Assembly (NCBI GenBank): GCA_004352715.1
Contig: SCFE01000049.1
Coordinates: 1,784,526 to 1,823,314, forward strand
DNA length: 38,789 nucleotides
Direction: 5' to 3'
DNA from: Hofstenia miamia
Taxonomy: Eukaryota > Xenacoelomorpha > Acoela
A model generated the notes under the pieces. It was not told the origin of the DNA and searched no databases. It worked only from the letters and a program-made list of their open reading frames with translations. Made by a program: the position numbers and the translations under genes. Shown piece by piece: positions 1-9,037 of this stretch; within the stretch, counting starts at the first letter, position 1; every line of letters begins with the position of its first letter.

Positions 1-239
1 TACATAGCTCTTCCTATTATTTAATAAACATTTCATAAATAAGATTATAGGAAAGGTATACTGACTGCAAAAAATAAGAAAAATCTCCATAATCAAATTA
101 ACAAGCAGAACTATAGACTTGCTTTGCCTAAAATAGGCTCGTTTTGGGCTCGTTGAATATCAAATACTGTGCTCAAGCTCGGCTCGGCTCGGCTCGGATC
201 GGCTCGGCTCGTTAGATGATCTGCTCGTTGACAAGTCTG
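1..239 (-). mobile_element. hAT MITE, GAGCC-repeat family, copy A (truncated by window edge)
   Basis: The right end reads TTGACAAGTCTG, the inverted form of the CAGACTTGTCAA that opens the other copies in this window. It is preceded by a run of CGGCTCGG pentamer-type repeats and by the family core (AGGCTCGTTTTGGGCTCGTT). It lies in the same orientation as copies D and F. The left end is outside the window, so its target duplication cannot be checked. It is non-coding. The hAT assignment comes from copies B and F, which have 8-bp target duplications. Confidence 0.8.
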
Positions 240-964
240 TTGCTAAGCCACATAGCTTACCCTCATAATATTCTGCGCTTATAATTCGATTTAAGAATAT
301 TCAAAAAATTTATTATTTATTGTCAATTTTGAACATTTGCACGCATTAAGTAATATTTATTTTGCCATATGAGCAAATAAAAGACTACATAAACAAGGGG
401 CTACTTGAGGCAACCCATAAAAATATGAAATTTTTTAATTATAGGGAAAATGCATAGTCAAGACTATGCAATTTGGAAAAATAGGATACTAAAATATATA
501 TATATATATAAATCTCATCCAAATGTCAAATATCGCGAAAATAATTTTGCAAGTGTATACAGTTTCCATGTCACCAATTGGCAGCGTCGATTTTTATTCT
601 TTAAGTTATTCTTCAACACACACTCTCATTCTAGCAGTCAGACATTGGGGTGTGCACAACGCCTCACGAATTTATTTAATTAATTATCGATTAACTGTAT
701 ACAAAAATCGATCAATCTTTCCGTCATTAGTGCGGAGAGATGACAAAACTTACGTCTAATCCTGGACCATTTCAATTAAATTTTAAATCCTGAGTGGGTA
801 CTCATCTAAAATGCCAAAATATAAATTTTACTCTTCTAGGCATTGTTAATCAATGATATAGCATTCACTTGCTTGATAGAAGGCCTTTTTGAAATGTCAT
901 GTAGTGTTCTCCTCTGCCCTGCCCTGCCCTGCCATGTCCTTTCATGCTCGACTCATGTTTATTT
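240..964. other. no gene recognised
   Basis: AT-rich sequence with a short TA run near 497-510 and a CCCTG-type repeat near 915-932. Reading frames here are short and not protein-like. Confidence 0.5.
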
Positions 965-1190
965 TCGATATAAAGGTATGCTGCCGAGGTGGATTTGCCC
1001 CTTTGCCTCCAGGATAATTTCATTCTCCACTCTCCCGCTGTCAATCTACTTCAATGCCTGTTCAATCGCTAGCTCACTCGCAAATTGCATCTTGATCTAT
1101 TTGATTTCATTAAGTTCTCTAATTCCTGCTGCACTCGCTCTGATGATGTTGTCACCTTCTCCACCTTCACTCGTTTTTTAATCGTGCTTG
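965..1190 (-). pseudogene. possible decayed coding remnant, unknown family
   Basis: On the minus strand one frame reads like protein (for example IRASAAGIRELNEIK and IDSGRVENEIILEAKG) but contains stop codons. Base composition is richer in GC than the flanks, and similar GC-rich sequence continues to about 1375. It may be an upstream part of the LINE whose C-terminal domain lies at 2108-2452 on the same strand, but nothing in the sequence proves the link. No family was recognised. Confidence 0.25.
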
Positions 1191-1499
1191 TACTGCTGCT
1201 AATTACATCTTGACTCGCAGCCCTCCAACAGCGATTGATTCCTTTTCCCCGCCACCGAGCTTCAAGAAATCTTTGATGGCTTTCCTCTTTGCTGAGCCCT
1301 TCTCCAACTTCGCCTACTCTTCCATTTGCTCCTATTTCATCTCCTGTGATTGTCCTCGCTGCCGTAAAACTTGACTCTTTTTTATTTTTTTTTGTTGTGT
1401 ATGCCTTCAGCGGCTAAATAAAGTCATTGATTATTATTATCCTTGCTTCTCACAGCTTCATGCTGGTATCCCTCTCAGCTCGGGGAACTCACCAGTTCC

Positions 1500-2088
1500 N
1501 NNNNNNNNNNNNNNNNNNNNNNNNNNNNNNNNNNNNNNNNNNNNNNNNNNNNNNNNNNNNNNNNNNNNNNNNNNNNNNNNNNNNNNNNNNNNNNNNNNNN
1601 NNNNNNNNNNNNNNNNNNNNNNNNNNNNNNNNNNNNNNNNNNNNNNNNNNNNNNNNNNNNNNNNNNNNNNNNNNNNNNNNNNNNNNNNNNNNNNNNNNNN
1701 NNNNNNNNNNNNNNNNNNNNNNNNNNNNNNNNNNNNNNNNNNNNNNNNNNNNNNNNNNNNNNNNNNNNNNNNNNNNNNNNNNNNNNNNNNNNNNNNNNNN
1801 NNNNNNNNNNNNNNNNNNNNNNNNNNNNNNNNNNNNNNNNNNNNNNNNNNNNNNNNNNNNNNNNNNNNNNNNNNNNNNNNNNNNNNNNNNNNNNNNNNNN
1901 NNNNNNNNNNNNNNNNNNNNNNNNNNNNNNNNNNNNNNNNNNNNNNNNNNNNNNNNNNNNNNNNNNNNNNNNNNNNNNNNNNNNNNNNNNNNNNNNNNNN
2001 NNNNNNNNNNNNNNNNNNNNNNNNNNNNNNNNNNNNNNNNNNNNNNNNNNNNNNNNNNNNNNNNNNNNNNNNNNNNNNNNNNNNNNNN
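1500..2088. other. assembly gap (N run), probably false
   Basis: Run of N. The 30 bases before it (1470-1499) and the 30 after it (2089-2118) are identical, so the two contigs probably overlap directly and the gap has no real content. Confidence 0.9.
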
Positions 2089-2107
2089 CCCTCTCAGCTC
2101 GGGGAAC

Positions 2108-2449
2108 TCACCAGTTCCCAGGGAGTCTGAGAGCTTTCCTCAGGACTCTAGCTGTTCCTAACAATGCTGCCTTCTGTGCTACTGCTCCTCCCCACTTTGG
2201 TACTCCCAGCTCCTCCAAGTATCTCTTATGCTTCTTACTCACTGCTCCTAGTGCTCCTACAACTACTGGGACCACTTCAACTTTCTTTAACTTCCACAGC
2301 CTTTCTATTTCCTCTGCCAACTCTCTGTACTTGTCTATCTTCTCTTTCTCCTTGCTTTCTACATTTCTGTCCTTTGGTACTGCTATGTCGATCACTGTTC
2401 CTAATCTTTTTTCTTTGTCTACCACTACTATGTCTGGCCTCCGTGCTTC

Positions 2450-2452
<3 letters not shown>
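2108..2452 (-). pseudogene. LINE protein C-terminal domain (RPDIVVVDK / VVPVVVGALG type)
   Basis: An open minus-strand frame begins EARRPDIVVVDKEKRLGTVI, continues with IDIAVPKDRNV, a KY-x-ELAEEIERLW helix and VEVVPVVVGALG, and ends LRLPGNW with a TGA at 2108. This order of blocks is, from my knowledge of the family, the C-terminal domain found after the reverse transcriptase in many invertebrate non-LTR retrotransposons. The spaced PD...D/E residues resemble a PD-(D/E)XK-like fold, which is inference. The upstream reverse transcriptase is missing: the frame runs directly into an ATT microsatellite at 2450-2490. It is a 5'-truncated copy. The 3' UTR probably continues through the gap to the ATT/AT-rich sequence near 1430. 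Confidence 0.7.
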
Positions 2453-2486
<34 letters not shown>

Positions 2487-2490
2487 ATTA
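2450..2490. repeat. (ATT)n microsatellite
   Basis: About 12 ATT units ending in ATTAATATT. It abuts the truncated 5' boundary of the LINE C-terminal domain and gives spurious poly-Ile and poly-Asn frames. Confidence 0.9.
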
Positions 2491-3539
2491 AAAACTTTAC
2501 AAAATTGGGTAGAGAGTAGAGTAACTGACTGGATCTCATAAATTCTGTTGTAGAATCCAAGCATCTTTACAAATAAATGATTTTACTATTGCGCAATTTT
2601 GCTCCAAATTTTTTTAAATAGGTTTTCAAAAACTGATGAATAACAATCTCATTCCAAAATCCAACTAGGGTGTGTAAACTTTTACTTTTAATTTCATTGG
2701 AAACGTGGTGTTATTTTGCTCCAATCATATCATTCAATTGACGGGTCACTAAAGTTATATTAATTTAATAGTTACAACAGGGGGTTTGGGGAATGAACCT
2801 TCTGGAGGGTCAGGCAAACCCTCCTGGACAGCAAATCTAGAAGCAAAATCTGTTGGTCGTTTAGGTAATCACTACTAGATGACCTCTCTCGCCAAAAAAT
2901 TCCACCACGAGAATGCCTACCACACAAAATTCAAATAGTGTATAACCTTGGTAAACATTTAATTTAAATATTAGGAAGGTCTAATTCAAATCAACTCCTT
3001 TTAAATGCGTGTCGCCCCCTTAAGTGATGACGCTGGCTACGGACCTGGGTTACAATGCTATGACTCCTTACTATTTCGTTATAAGTGTTATTTCTGTTGT
3101 AGTTATATTGTAAGTAAGCTGTACATAGATTCATTTTGATCTTGATGAAACATGAAAAGACATAAGTCCTTAATCATCACCATATCAAATCAAATTTTGA
3201 AATCATATTTTTTTTAATGTATCAATCGATTTAGTTGTTAGAGATAAAGTTTCAAGTACAAATTTTTAAATTCAGCTTTACAAATCCAAAAAGACCATTT
3301 CATTTATTGTAAAATTCATATTCGATCATTTTAATTCCATATCGAAGTTTTTATCATTTGATGGTGCACTATGCAATGGTTCTCAAGAATTTGTAGTTTC
3401 TTCAAATTATCTTTCTTATCCAAGCTTACCCGCTTAAAAGTTGCAATAGCTTTTGATATATGTCTCATAATATTGGAAAAGGTACGTCGAATAAATTGGG
3501 ATATTTTGTGGTAATGGAAATAAAATTAAAAAATCGATA
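2491..3539. other. no gene recognised
   Basis: AT-rich DNA. The stretch around 2780-3060 (GGGGGTTTGGGG, CTGGCTACGGACCTGGG) is more GC-rich and may be an old repeat end, but no family was recognised and no frame is convincing. Confidence 0.4.
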
Positions 3540-3587
3540 TAAATATAAATATTTAGGCTTACATATTGATAAAAGCTTAAATATTTA

Positions 3588-3642
3588 TTCCGCAAGCATG
3601 TTTCGCTACATACGTATAGCTTCGTCAGTGCATATAGATCCG
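3588..3642 (-). ncRNA. hammerhead ribozyme motif (Penelope pLTR), inverted copy
   Basis: Read on the minus strand: CACTGACGA, then a stem II made by GCTATA and TATGTAGC, then GAAAC, a very short stem III, and TTGCGG closing stem I with the upstream TGCA. The core CUGANGA and GAAA boxes are intact. The base expected to pair in stem III (16.1) appears to be C rather than U, so this copy may be weak or dead. Tiny stem III is typical of Penelope-like hammerheads, which may act as dimers. Confidence 0.6.
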
Positions 3643-3866
3643 ATCCCAATACTCTTGTCTTCTTCTATTGTTTATAAATATTCTTGTGATGAGTGTAATG
3701 CCTCATACATCGGGGAGACAAGAAGACATTTGGAAATTAGAATTAAAGAACACCTAAGAGGCCACCTAACATCAGAAATTTACTTACACCAGCAACAAAA
3801 TATCATTTTAAAATATTAACTAAGAACAAACATACCAAGATCACTGAAGCATTATTAATAAAACAA
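3643..3866 (+). pseudogene. Penelope-like GIY-YIG endonuclease fragment
   Basis: The frame reads VYKYSCDECNASYIGETRRH followed by LEIRIKEHLRGH. This has the Cys pair (CDEC), the YIGET block and the RI-x-EH block of the GIY-YIG nuclease that follows the reverse transcriptase in Penelope-like elements. It nicks target DNA during retrotransposition in that family. The frame begins directly at the inverted pLTR, so the reverse transcriptase and linker are missing. After the single N at 3867 the sequence is not continuous with this gene. Confidence 0.75.
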
Positions 3867-4040
3867 NGAGCACAAAAGGTAGCTACAGCTGTCGCCCTCC
3901 CTGCTGTGGAATAGCTATTAGGAGGCTGTTCCAGCATACCTTTAACTGGATGTGGGAACCACCATACAATTACCCCAGCGCTTGAATGTTTAGCTTTCCA
4001 TTAGAATATAAAATAACCTGACAAGAGAAAAGTAAATCCN
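3867..4040. other. foreign 172-bp piece between two single Ns (assembly artefact)
   Basis: The piece 3868-4039 is bounded by an N on each side. The 128 bases before it (3739-3866) are repeated after it (4041-4168). It has higher GC than its surroundings and interrupts the Penelope protein frame. A gap-filling error fits better than a real insertion. Confidence 0.6.
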
Positions 4041-4227
4041 AGAATTAAAGAACACCTAAGAGGCCACCTAACATCAGAAATTTACTTACACCAGCAACAA
4101 AATATCATTTTAAAATATTAACTAAGAACAAACATACCAAGATCACTGAAGCATTATTAATAAAACAAGAACGTAAAAAACTATTAAATAGACAGTTAAA
4201 CCATGTTAACATTCTTAAACTTTTCTA
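4041..4227 (+). pseudogene. Penelope-like protein C-terminus
   Basis: After the duplicated segment the frame runs KILTKNKHTKITEALLIKQE and then ends LLNRQLNHVNILKLF with a stop near 4227. The EALLIK...LNRQ pattern is what follows the GIY-YIG domain in Penelope-like proteins. One frame change separates it from the YIGET segment. The pLTR-like hammerhead region starts about 20 bases after the stop. Confidence 0.6.
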
Positions 4228-4245
4228 AACTTTCCCTCTATACTC

Positions 4246-4297
4246 TATATGCACTGACGAAGCTGTACGTATGTAGCGAAACATGTTTGCGGAATAA
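4246..4297 (+). ncRNA. hammerhead ribozyme motif (Penelope pLTR), direct copy
   Basis: GCACTGACGA (CUGANGA core), stem II GCTGTA paired with TATGTAGC around a CG-containing loop, then the GAAAC box, a 2-bp stem III formed by AC and GT with loop AT, cleavage position near GTT, and TTGCGG, whose TGCG pairs with the upstream TGCA as stem I. All core positions look intact, so this copy could be active. In Penelope-like elements these ribozymes are thought to process the transcript at the pLTR. Confidence 0.7.
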
Positions 4298-4335
4298 ATC
4301 TTTCATAATAGGCTAAGTCTTATCAAAATATCATT

Positions 4336-4360
4336 TATATATATATATATATATATATAA
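4336..4360. repeat. (TA)n microsatellite
   Basis: About 11 TA units immediately downstream of the Penelope end. Confidence 0.85.
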
Positions 4361-5439
4361 TGTATTTACGCACACTTAACTGTAATAATAAATTTAGTTT
4401 ATCAATGGTTTAACTCTTTTGTAAAAACAGAATATATAAAAAATTTTGACAGTATTTTAATATAAAAGGGAATCGGAACTATTGCTAGCTCTATAAGAGA
4501 GCAATGATCTACCTAATAAACAGTGTTTTATATGTGCTATTCGAGATCAGAAATTATTTCGATACTTTGAATTCTAAAACTTTGTATGAATATCTCAAAA
4601 ATTAGGTAATATCTCCTAGATCCCGATCAAAACTTATTAAAAAAACTCACATATAATTAAAATGAATGCAGCCGCCATGATGAGCAGATGGGTAGAAATA
4701 GAGATAACGGAAAAATCAATAATTCAAAAGTTTTGAAAACCGCTGCAGATGTGTTTGAATTTTTAAATATTTAATCGTTTCCATAATTTTAAAACATTTA
4801 ACGTTATATTTGAGAAGCCATTTTATTCAAAAACCTGCTAAATTGGTATAATTTTAGAATTTACATACACAAATTGTTTCTAAAGCAATGCGTAGAAATT
4901 GTTTGCAAAAGCACCTTTACAGAATGTGTATAACCATGGAAATTTTGGTAAAATTAAAGTACTTTGCGATGCATTATTGATAACTTCATTTAGCCATTTC
5001 ATCGAATATGCTTTAACATTAACCGTTATTTACTTTGAAAGCAAATTTTAAAAAATCGATTCCGTAAACAACATTTTCAAAGCGTTAATAAAAACGATAG
5101 AGTTCTTTTATGTCCCGGGGCTCCATTAAGGGACACGTGAAAAATGAATCCATTATCTCGTCAAAATGTCTGTAGCATGTTTAGTTTCAATCTTACTAAA
5201 AACTGCCATTTTTTATTTTTTACTGGCACTATTAGTCTCATAAATTTCAGTTATTTATACTAGCTAGAGGTTGGAAAAAGAAATAGCGCATTTCCACTGT
5301 TTTTGTGTTGAAGAAACAATCATGCAATTTTTGACGCAATTTTCATGAAATTTTGCAAACGTTTCAAAGAAATTACTTGCTATTTCTAAGAATAAAACTC
5401 AAAATTTTGGCAACTAGCTTTTCAATCGTACCTCTAGCA
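4361..5439. other. no gene recognised
   Basis: AT-rich sequence with no open frame of note and no repeat structure I could identify. Confidence 0.5.
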
Positions 5440-6250
5440 GATGATGAAGATTTGGGATCTATCAGCCAGTTTTGTGGACTTTCAGACATGCCTTAACAGA
5501 AAACCCAATTCGTCTAGGCCACATCATCAATAAACTTGAAAGCAACTTATTCTTGTTGAAGCCATTGACATAGTGGACTACGCAATCCGGAATTCAATTT
5601 CGAACTATTACCTGTCCGTATTCATCTCTGTATTATGAAGCAGAGAAATCAAACTTTAAGCAGCATTTTTCTGAAGAGCTGCAACTGTTTCATGTGAAAT
5701 TAGGAGATTTTTTCATTAAAAGAGGCAGAATAAGGACGCATGATATTTGCATCCAATGGAAAAAGAAGTAAAACTTTGTATATCTTAGTTTTTACGCCAT
5801 TTTTAATTCAATATCAGCAGATTTTTCCAGAATTTTTTTCAGGTCTCTAATCCAAGCAAATGCGAAGACTTCAAATTTATTCAACTTTCAGATTGTGAAA
5901 TTGTTAAAATTGGAGTTGCTCGAGGTATTATTCTCGGCACCTTCTTAACTTACATATCAATGATATCGTAGTTGAAATTTAGAAATAAGATCTCATCTAA
6001 TTCACAAACGACAAATATCCAAATTTTAAGACAAATTGTAATGATTAGAGCCACTTTCTTAGAATACACAAACTACAAATCAATGCCCATCCGATTGTTG
6101 TCTACAGAACTCCACTAGGAAATCTACTTATCTATGCAACTAAATACATAAGTTTAATCATGCTTCCAATATCGCCTGCAGAAATTCCTAAGATTTTAAT
6201 GTAAACTATGACATTGATTGGCAATTATCTAATATTTTCTAGCAGAAGAC
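5440..6250 (+). pseudogene. decayed CR1/jockey-like LINE reverse transcriptase
   Basis: Pieces of a reverse transcriptase can be seen in changing frames: a VDF...HIINKLES stretch near 5475-5550, a strand resembling SISNYYLS near 5600, KIGVARGIILGT (normally GVPQGSILGP) near 5905-5940, then LHINDIV (normally IYINDI) and KLQINAHP near 6070. The order matches fingers/palm blocks of CR1- or jockey-type LINEs. Many stops and frameshifts are present, so it is an old dead copy. Confidence 0.5.
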
Positions 6251-7570
6251 CCTGGTGAAATTCAAACTCGACTAAAAACAAACGATCAAGAATATTTCGA
6301 GTATTCGAAGCTTTCCAGATTAGCAATGTTAATCCAGATTAATATCATAGTGAAAAAACCTTGAAAAGTATTACTTCCTGACAGGTAAAAACAAGAAACA
6401 TTTATCAAGGATAGTTGCTGCAACTTCAGTTGCAATGAAAATGCGAACAGATGAGAATTATACTTCTTTCCATCGAACTTAAATGCTAAGGTTTGCTATA
6501 TTAATTGGCCAGCTCAATGAGATTTTAGACTGATTCTAAAAAAATTCTTTACAAAAGCTTATTTTCAGTTATAATTTCGATGATATTGTTATAATCGTAT
6601 ATCAAGACATTATCGCAGAGTCGGTTTCTAAGGAAATCCTTACCATGGCCAAAGCAAAATATCATCGCTAACGTTAAGCAACCTGGTGTCGCTTTATTGG
6701 CACAAAACTGTTCTTATATTTGTAAACTATTTTCTTCAAGTTCATTAAGACATTTAGAAATTTTTTTATGATATTTACACATCTCTTCGTGAATGTGTTC
6801 TTATCCAATGGTAAAAATGTCTACTGTGACTGAAAAAATTCAATGAATATTCAAATTTTTTTGAAACACATTAAGTTCTTGCATTCATAAGTTCAGACAT
6901 TTGGAAGTTAATGGAAATAATCTCAACCATGTCTGTAGATAGAGTGTCAAAGGCACATTTAGGTACTCCTATGGGTAAGGGTGAGGCCTGATTTTAAAAA
7001 AAACTGCTAGTTCCTCAATAAAGATTTTATATTTTCTTGAAGAATTTTGCAAATACTTGAATTGTTTAGGGTTAAATTTTGAATAATTTATTCTATATTA
7101 TAAAGTCACCGTAAACATTAAATTATAAAAATTCGAAAATATATCAGTAACAAATCTATGTGGTATTCATTCCAGCGTATAAATTTAAAATGATTGAAGT
7201 ATTCATTCAGTGCCAGTGTAATATCACAATAATGTGCTTCGCACCCCTAATTACATATAGAGACCTATTCTTAGGGAGTCTACCACGAGTGGAAGATACT
7301 TACGAGCATTAAAACTGTGCTAAGACTGTTCTACTTACAACAAATGGCTCTTGGTAATATTCAAATTAGAATCAACATGTACAGTTTACATGCTAAAACG
7401 GAAATATTTGATCTGACCGATACAAAAACCAGTACCGATACTAAATTTGTGTTTTTTGAAGTGCAGTAGTACTGTTGCCGCCAAATGTCTTCAGCACTTC
7501 ATCTAACTCACATGCAATGTTTACAATAAGAACTACAGAATACTAGTAGCTTTGCTTCGCAGATACAAAA
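6251..7570. other. no gene recognised
   Basis: AT-rich sequence. Short frames only, and no repeat family recognised. Confidence 0.5.
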
Positions 7571-7614
7571 GTTTACTAAATGTTATATATATATATATAT
7601 AACATTTAGTAACA
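7571..7614. repeat. TA-loop hairpin
   Basis: TTACTAAATGTT and AACATTTAGTAA flank a run of TA, giving a perfect 12-bp stem extended by the self-complementary TA core. Probably a TA repeat expanded inside a small palindrome. No function is implied. Confidence 0.7.
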
Positions 7615-7724
7615 TATATATATAAATATTAGGGTGTGTCGAAAACAACATCAAATAATATTTTCGATTAGCTGTGCAATGCTTGGAGTTTAGTAGGGTC
7701 TATATAACTTGTGCAAAAAATTTC

Positions 7725-7928
7725 AATGATGTGCTACCACCATAGATGGTAGCACACGAAATCCCTTGTGATGTCATCAACTATGACGCCATCAAGTAAT
7801 TAATATTGTTTTTATGCTAGTGTAAATGCTATCGTTGACTTGTTTATTGGTATTTTTGTCCATGTTCCATTATTTCATTTGTTTACAGGTGTAGTTTGAT
7901 TAATAAATAGCAATTTACAATAAAAATT
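7725..7928 (+). mobile_element. left end of element X, copy 1 (cut by gap)
   Basis: This 204-bp stretch is repeated with about 92 percent identity (by eye) at 8789-8991. It opens with a 27-base imperfect palindrome, TGTGCTACCA...TGGTAGCACA (7730-7756). In copy 2 the same stretch leads straight into the ORF at 9038. Here it runs into a gap, so copy 1 may be a second or deleted copy of the same element. Confidence 0.65.
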
Positions 7929-8498
7929 NNNNNNNNNNNNNNNNNNNNNNNNNNNNNNNNNNNNNNNNNNNNNNNNNNNNNNNNNNNNNNNNNNNNNNNN
8001 NNNNNNNNNNNNNNNNNNNNNNNNNNNNNNNNNNNNNNNNNNNNNNNNNNNNNNNNNNNNNNNNNNNNNNNNNNNNNNNNNNNNNNNNNNNNNNNNNNNN
8101 NNNNNNNNNNNNNNNNNNNNNNNNNNNNNNNNNNNNNNNNNNNNNNNNNNNNNNNNNNNNNNNNNNNNNNNNNNNNNNNNNNNNNNNNNNNNNNNNNNNN
8201 NNNNNNNNNNNNNNNNNNNNNNNNNNNNNNNNNNNNNNNNNNNNNNNNNNNNNNNNNNNNNNNNNNNNNNNNNNNNNNNNNNNNNNNNNNNNNNNNNNNN
8301 NNNNNNNNNNNNNNNNNNNNNNNNNNNNNNNNNNNNNNNNNNNNNNNNNNNNNNNNNNNNNNNNNNNNNNNNNNNNNNNNNNNNNNNNNNNNNNNNNNNN
8401 NNNNNNNNNNNNNNNNNNNNNNNNNNNNNNNNNNNNNNNNNNNNNNNNNNNNNNNNNNNNNNNNNNNNNNNNNNNNNNNNNNNNNNNNNNNNNNNNNN
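7929..8498. other. assembly gap (N run)
   Basis: 570 Ns between element X copy 1 and a mariner transposase fragment. The flanks are not identical, so real sequence is probably missing. Confidence 0.95.
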
Positions 8499-8787
8499 TA
8501 TAAATGGTGAATAAAAACTAAAAGTGTTCAAACTGTTCGCCGTGGATTTCTGAGGGCTGCGTTGAAGACTTGCAAACAGTTGATCGTGTTTTTTGTCTGA
8601 GGTGGCAGAGATGGGCCTTCCTGAACGATGCTCATATGCTACAGAACCAGTAAGTTCAAATTTATTGACGATGGATCTGATGTTGCGAACTTGCACAGGA
8701 GGAATGTTAAATTCTTGACCCGGTCGTCTGCTTGCTTCGGGAGCATCTTCATTAGACAAGTAGAAAAATTTCACAGCAGCTAGTAAG
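8499..8787 (-). pseudogene. Tc1/mariner-type transposase N-terminal HTH fragment
   Basis: The minus-strand frame reads AVKFFYLSNEDAPEASRRPG, then VQVRNIRSIVNKFELTGSVA, RSGRPISAT, and a final LQRSPQKSTA. The pattern (R/W-x-FE-x-TGS-V...GRP...SP-x-KS) is the DNA-binding helix-turn-helix half of transposases in the same broad group as the two DDE fragments at 24.3 and 25.7 kb. Its true start has been replaced by the palindromic end of element X (from 8789). Its catalytic half would fall in or beyond the gap. Confidence 0.65.
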
Positions 8788-9037
8788 TAATGATGTGCTA
8801 CCACCATAGATGGTAGCACATGAAATCCCTTGTGATGTCATCAAATATGACGTCATCAAATAATTAATATTGTTTTTATGCTAGTTAAAATGCTATCGTT
8901 GACTTTTTAATGGTATTTTTGTCCATGTTCTATTATTTTATTTGTTTACAGGTGTAGTTTGATTAATAAATAGCAATTTACAATAAAAATTAGAAAGCTC
9001 TAGTCTTTTAGGTAATCTAATCCAACTTCATAAAAAA

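Larger units (their letters stand above)
3540..4310 (+). mobile_element. Penelope-like element fragment flanked by inverted LTR-like ends
   Basis: A GIY-YIG endonuclease segment and the protein C-terminus lie on the plus strand. They are bracketed by two copies of the same end sequence in opposite orientation, each with a hammerhead core (minus strand near 3588-3642, plus strand near 4246-4297) followed by GCGGAATAAA. Inverted or tandem pLTRs with hammerhead motifs are a known feature of Penelope-like retroelements. The reverse transcriptase is absent. The inside is disturbed by an assembly problem: 3739-3866 is repeated at 4041-4168 around a foreign piece bounded by single Ns. Confidence 0.75.

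Noticed and set aside
1427-2560. Long plus-strand frames over the first gap and the frames rich in poly-Leu, poly-Ile or poly-Asn
   Set aside because: They run through Ns or the ATT repeat and are antisense to the LINE domain.
3001-3060. GC-rich words near 3010-3050 as a tRNA or tRNA-derived SINE
   Set aside because: No A and B box pair and no cloverleaf could be drawn.
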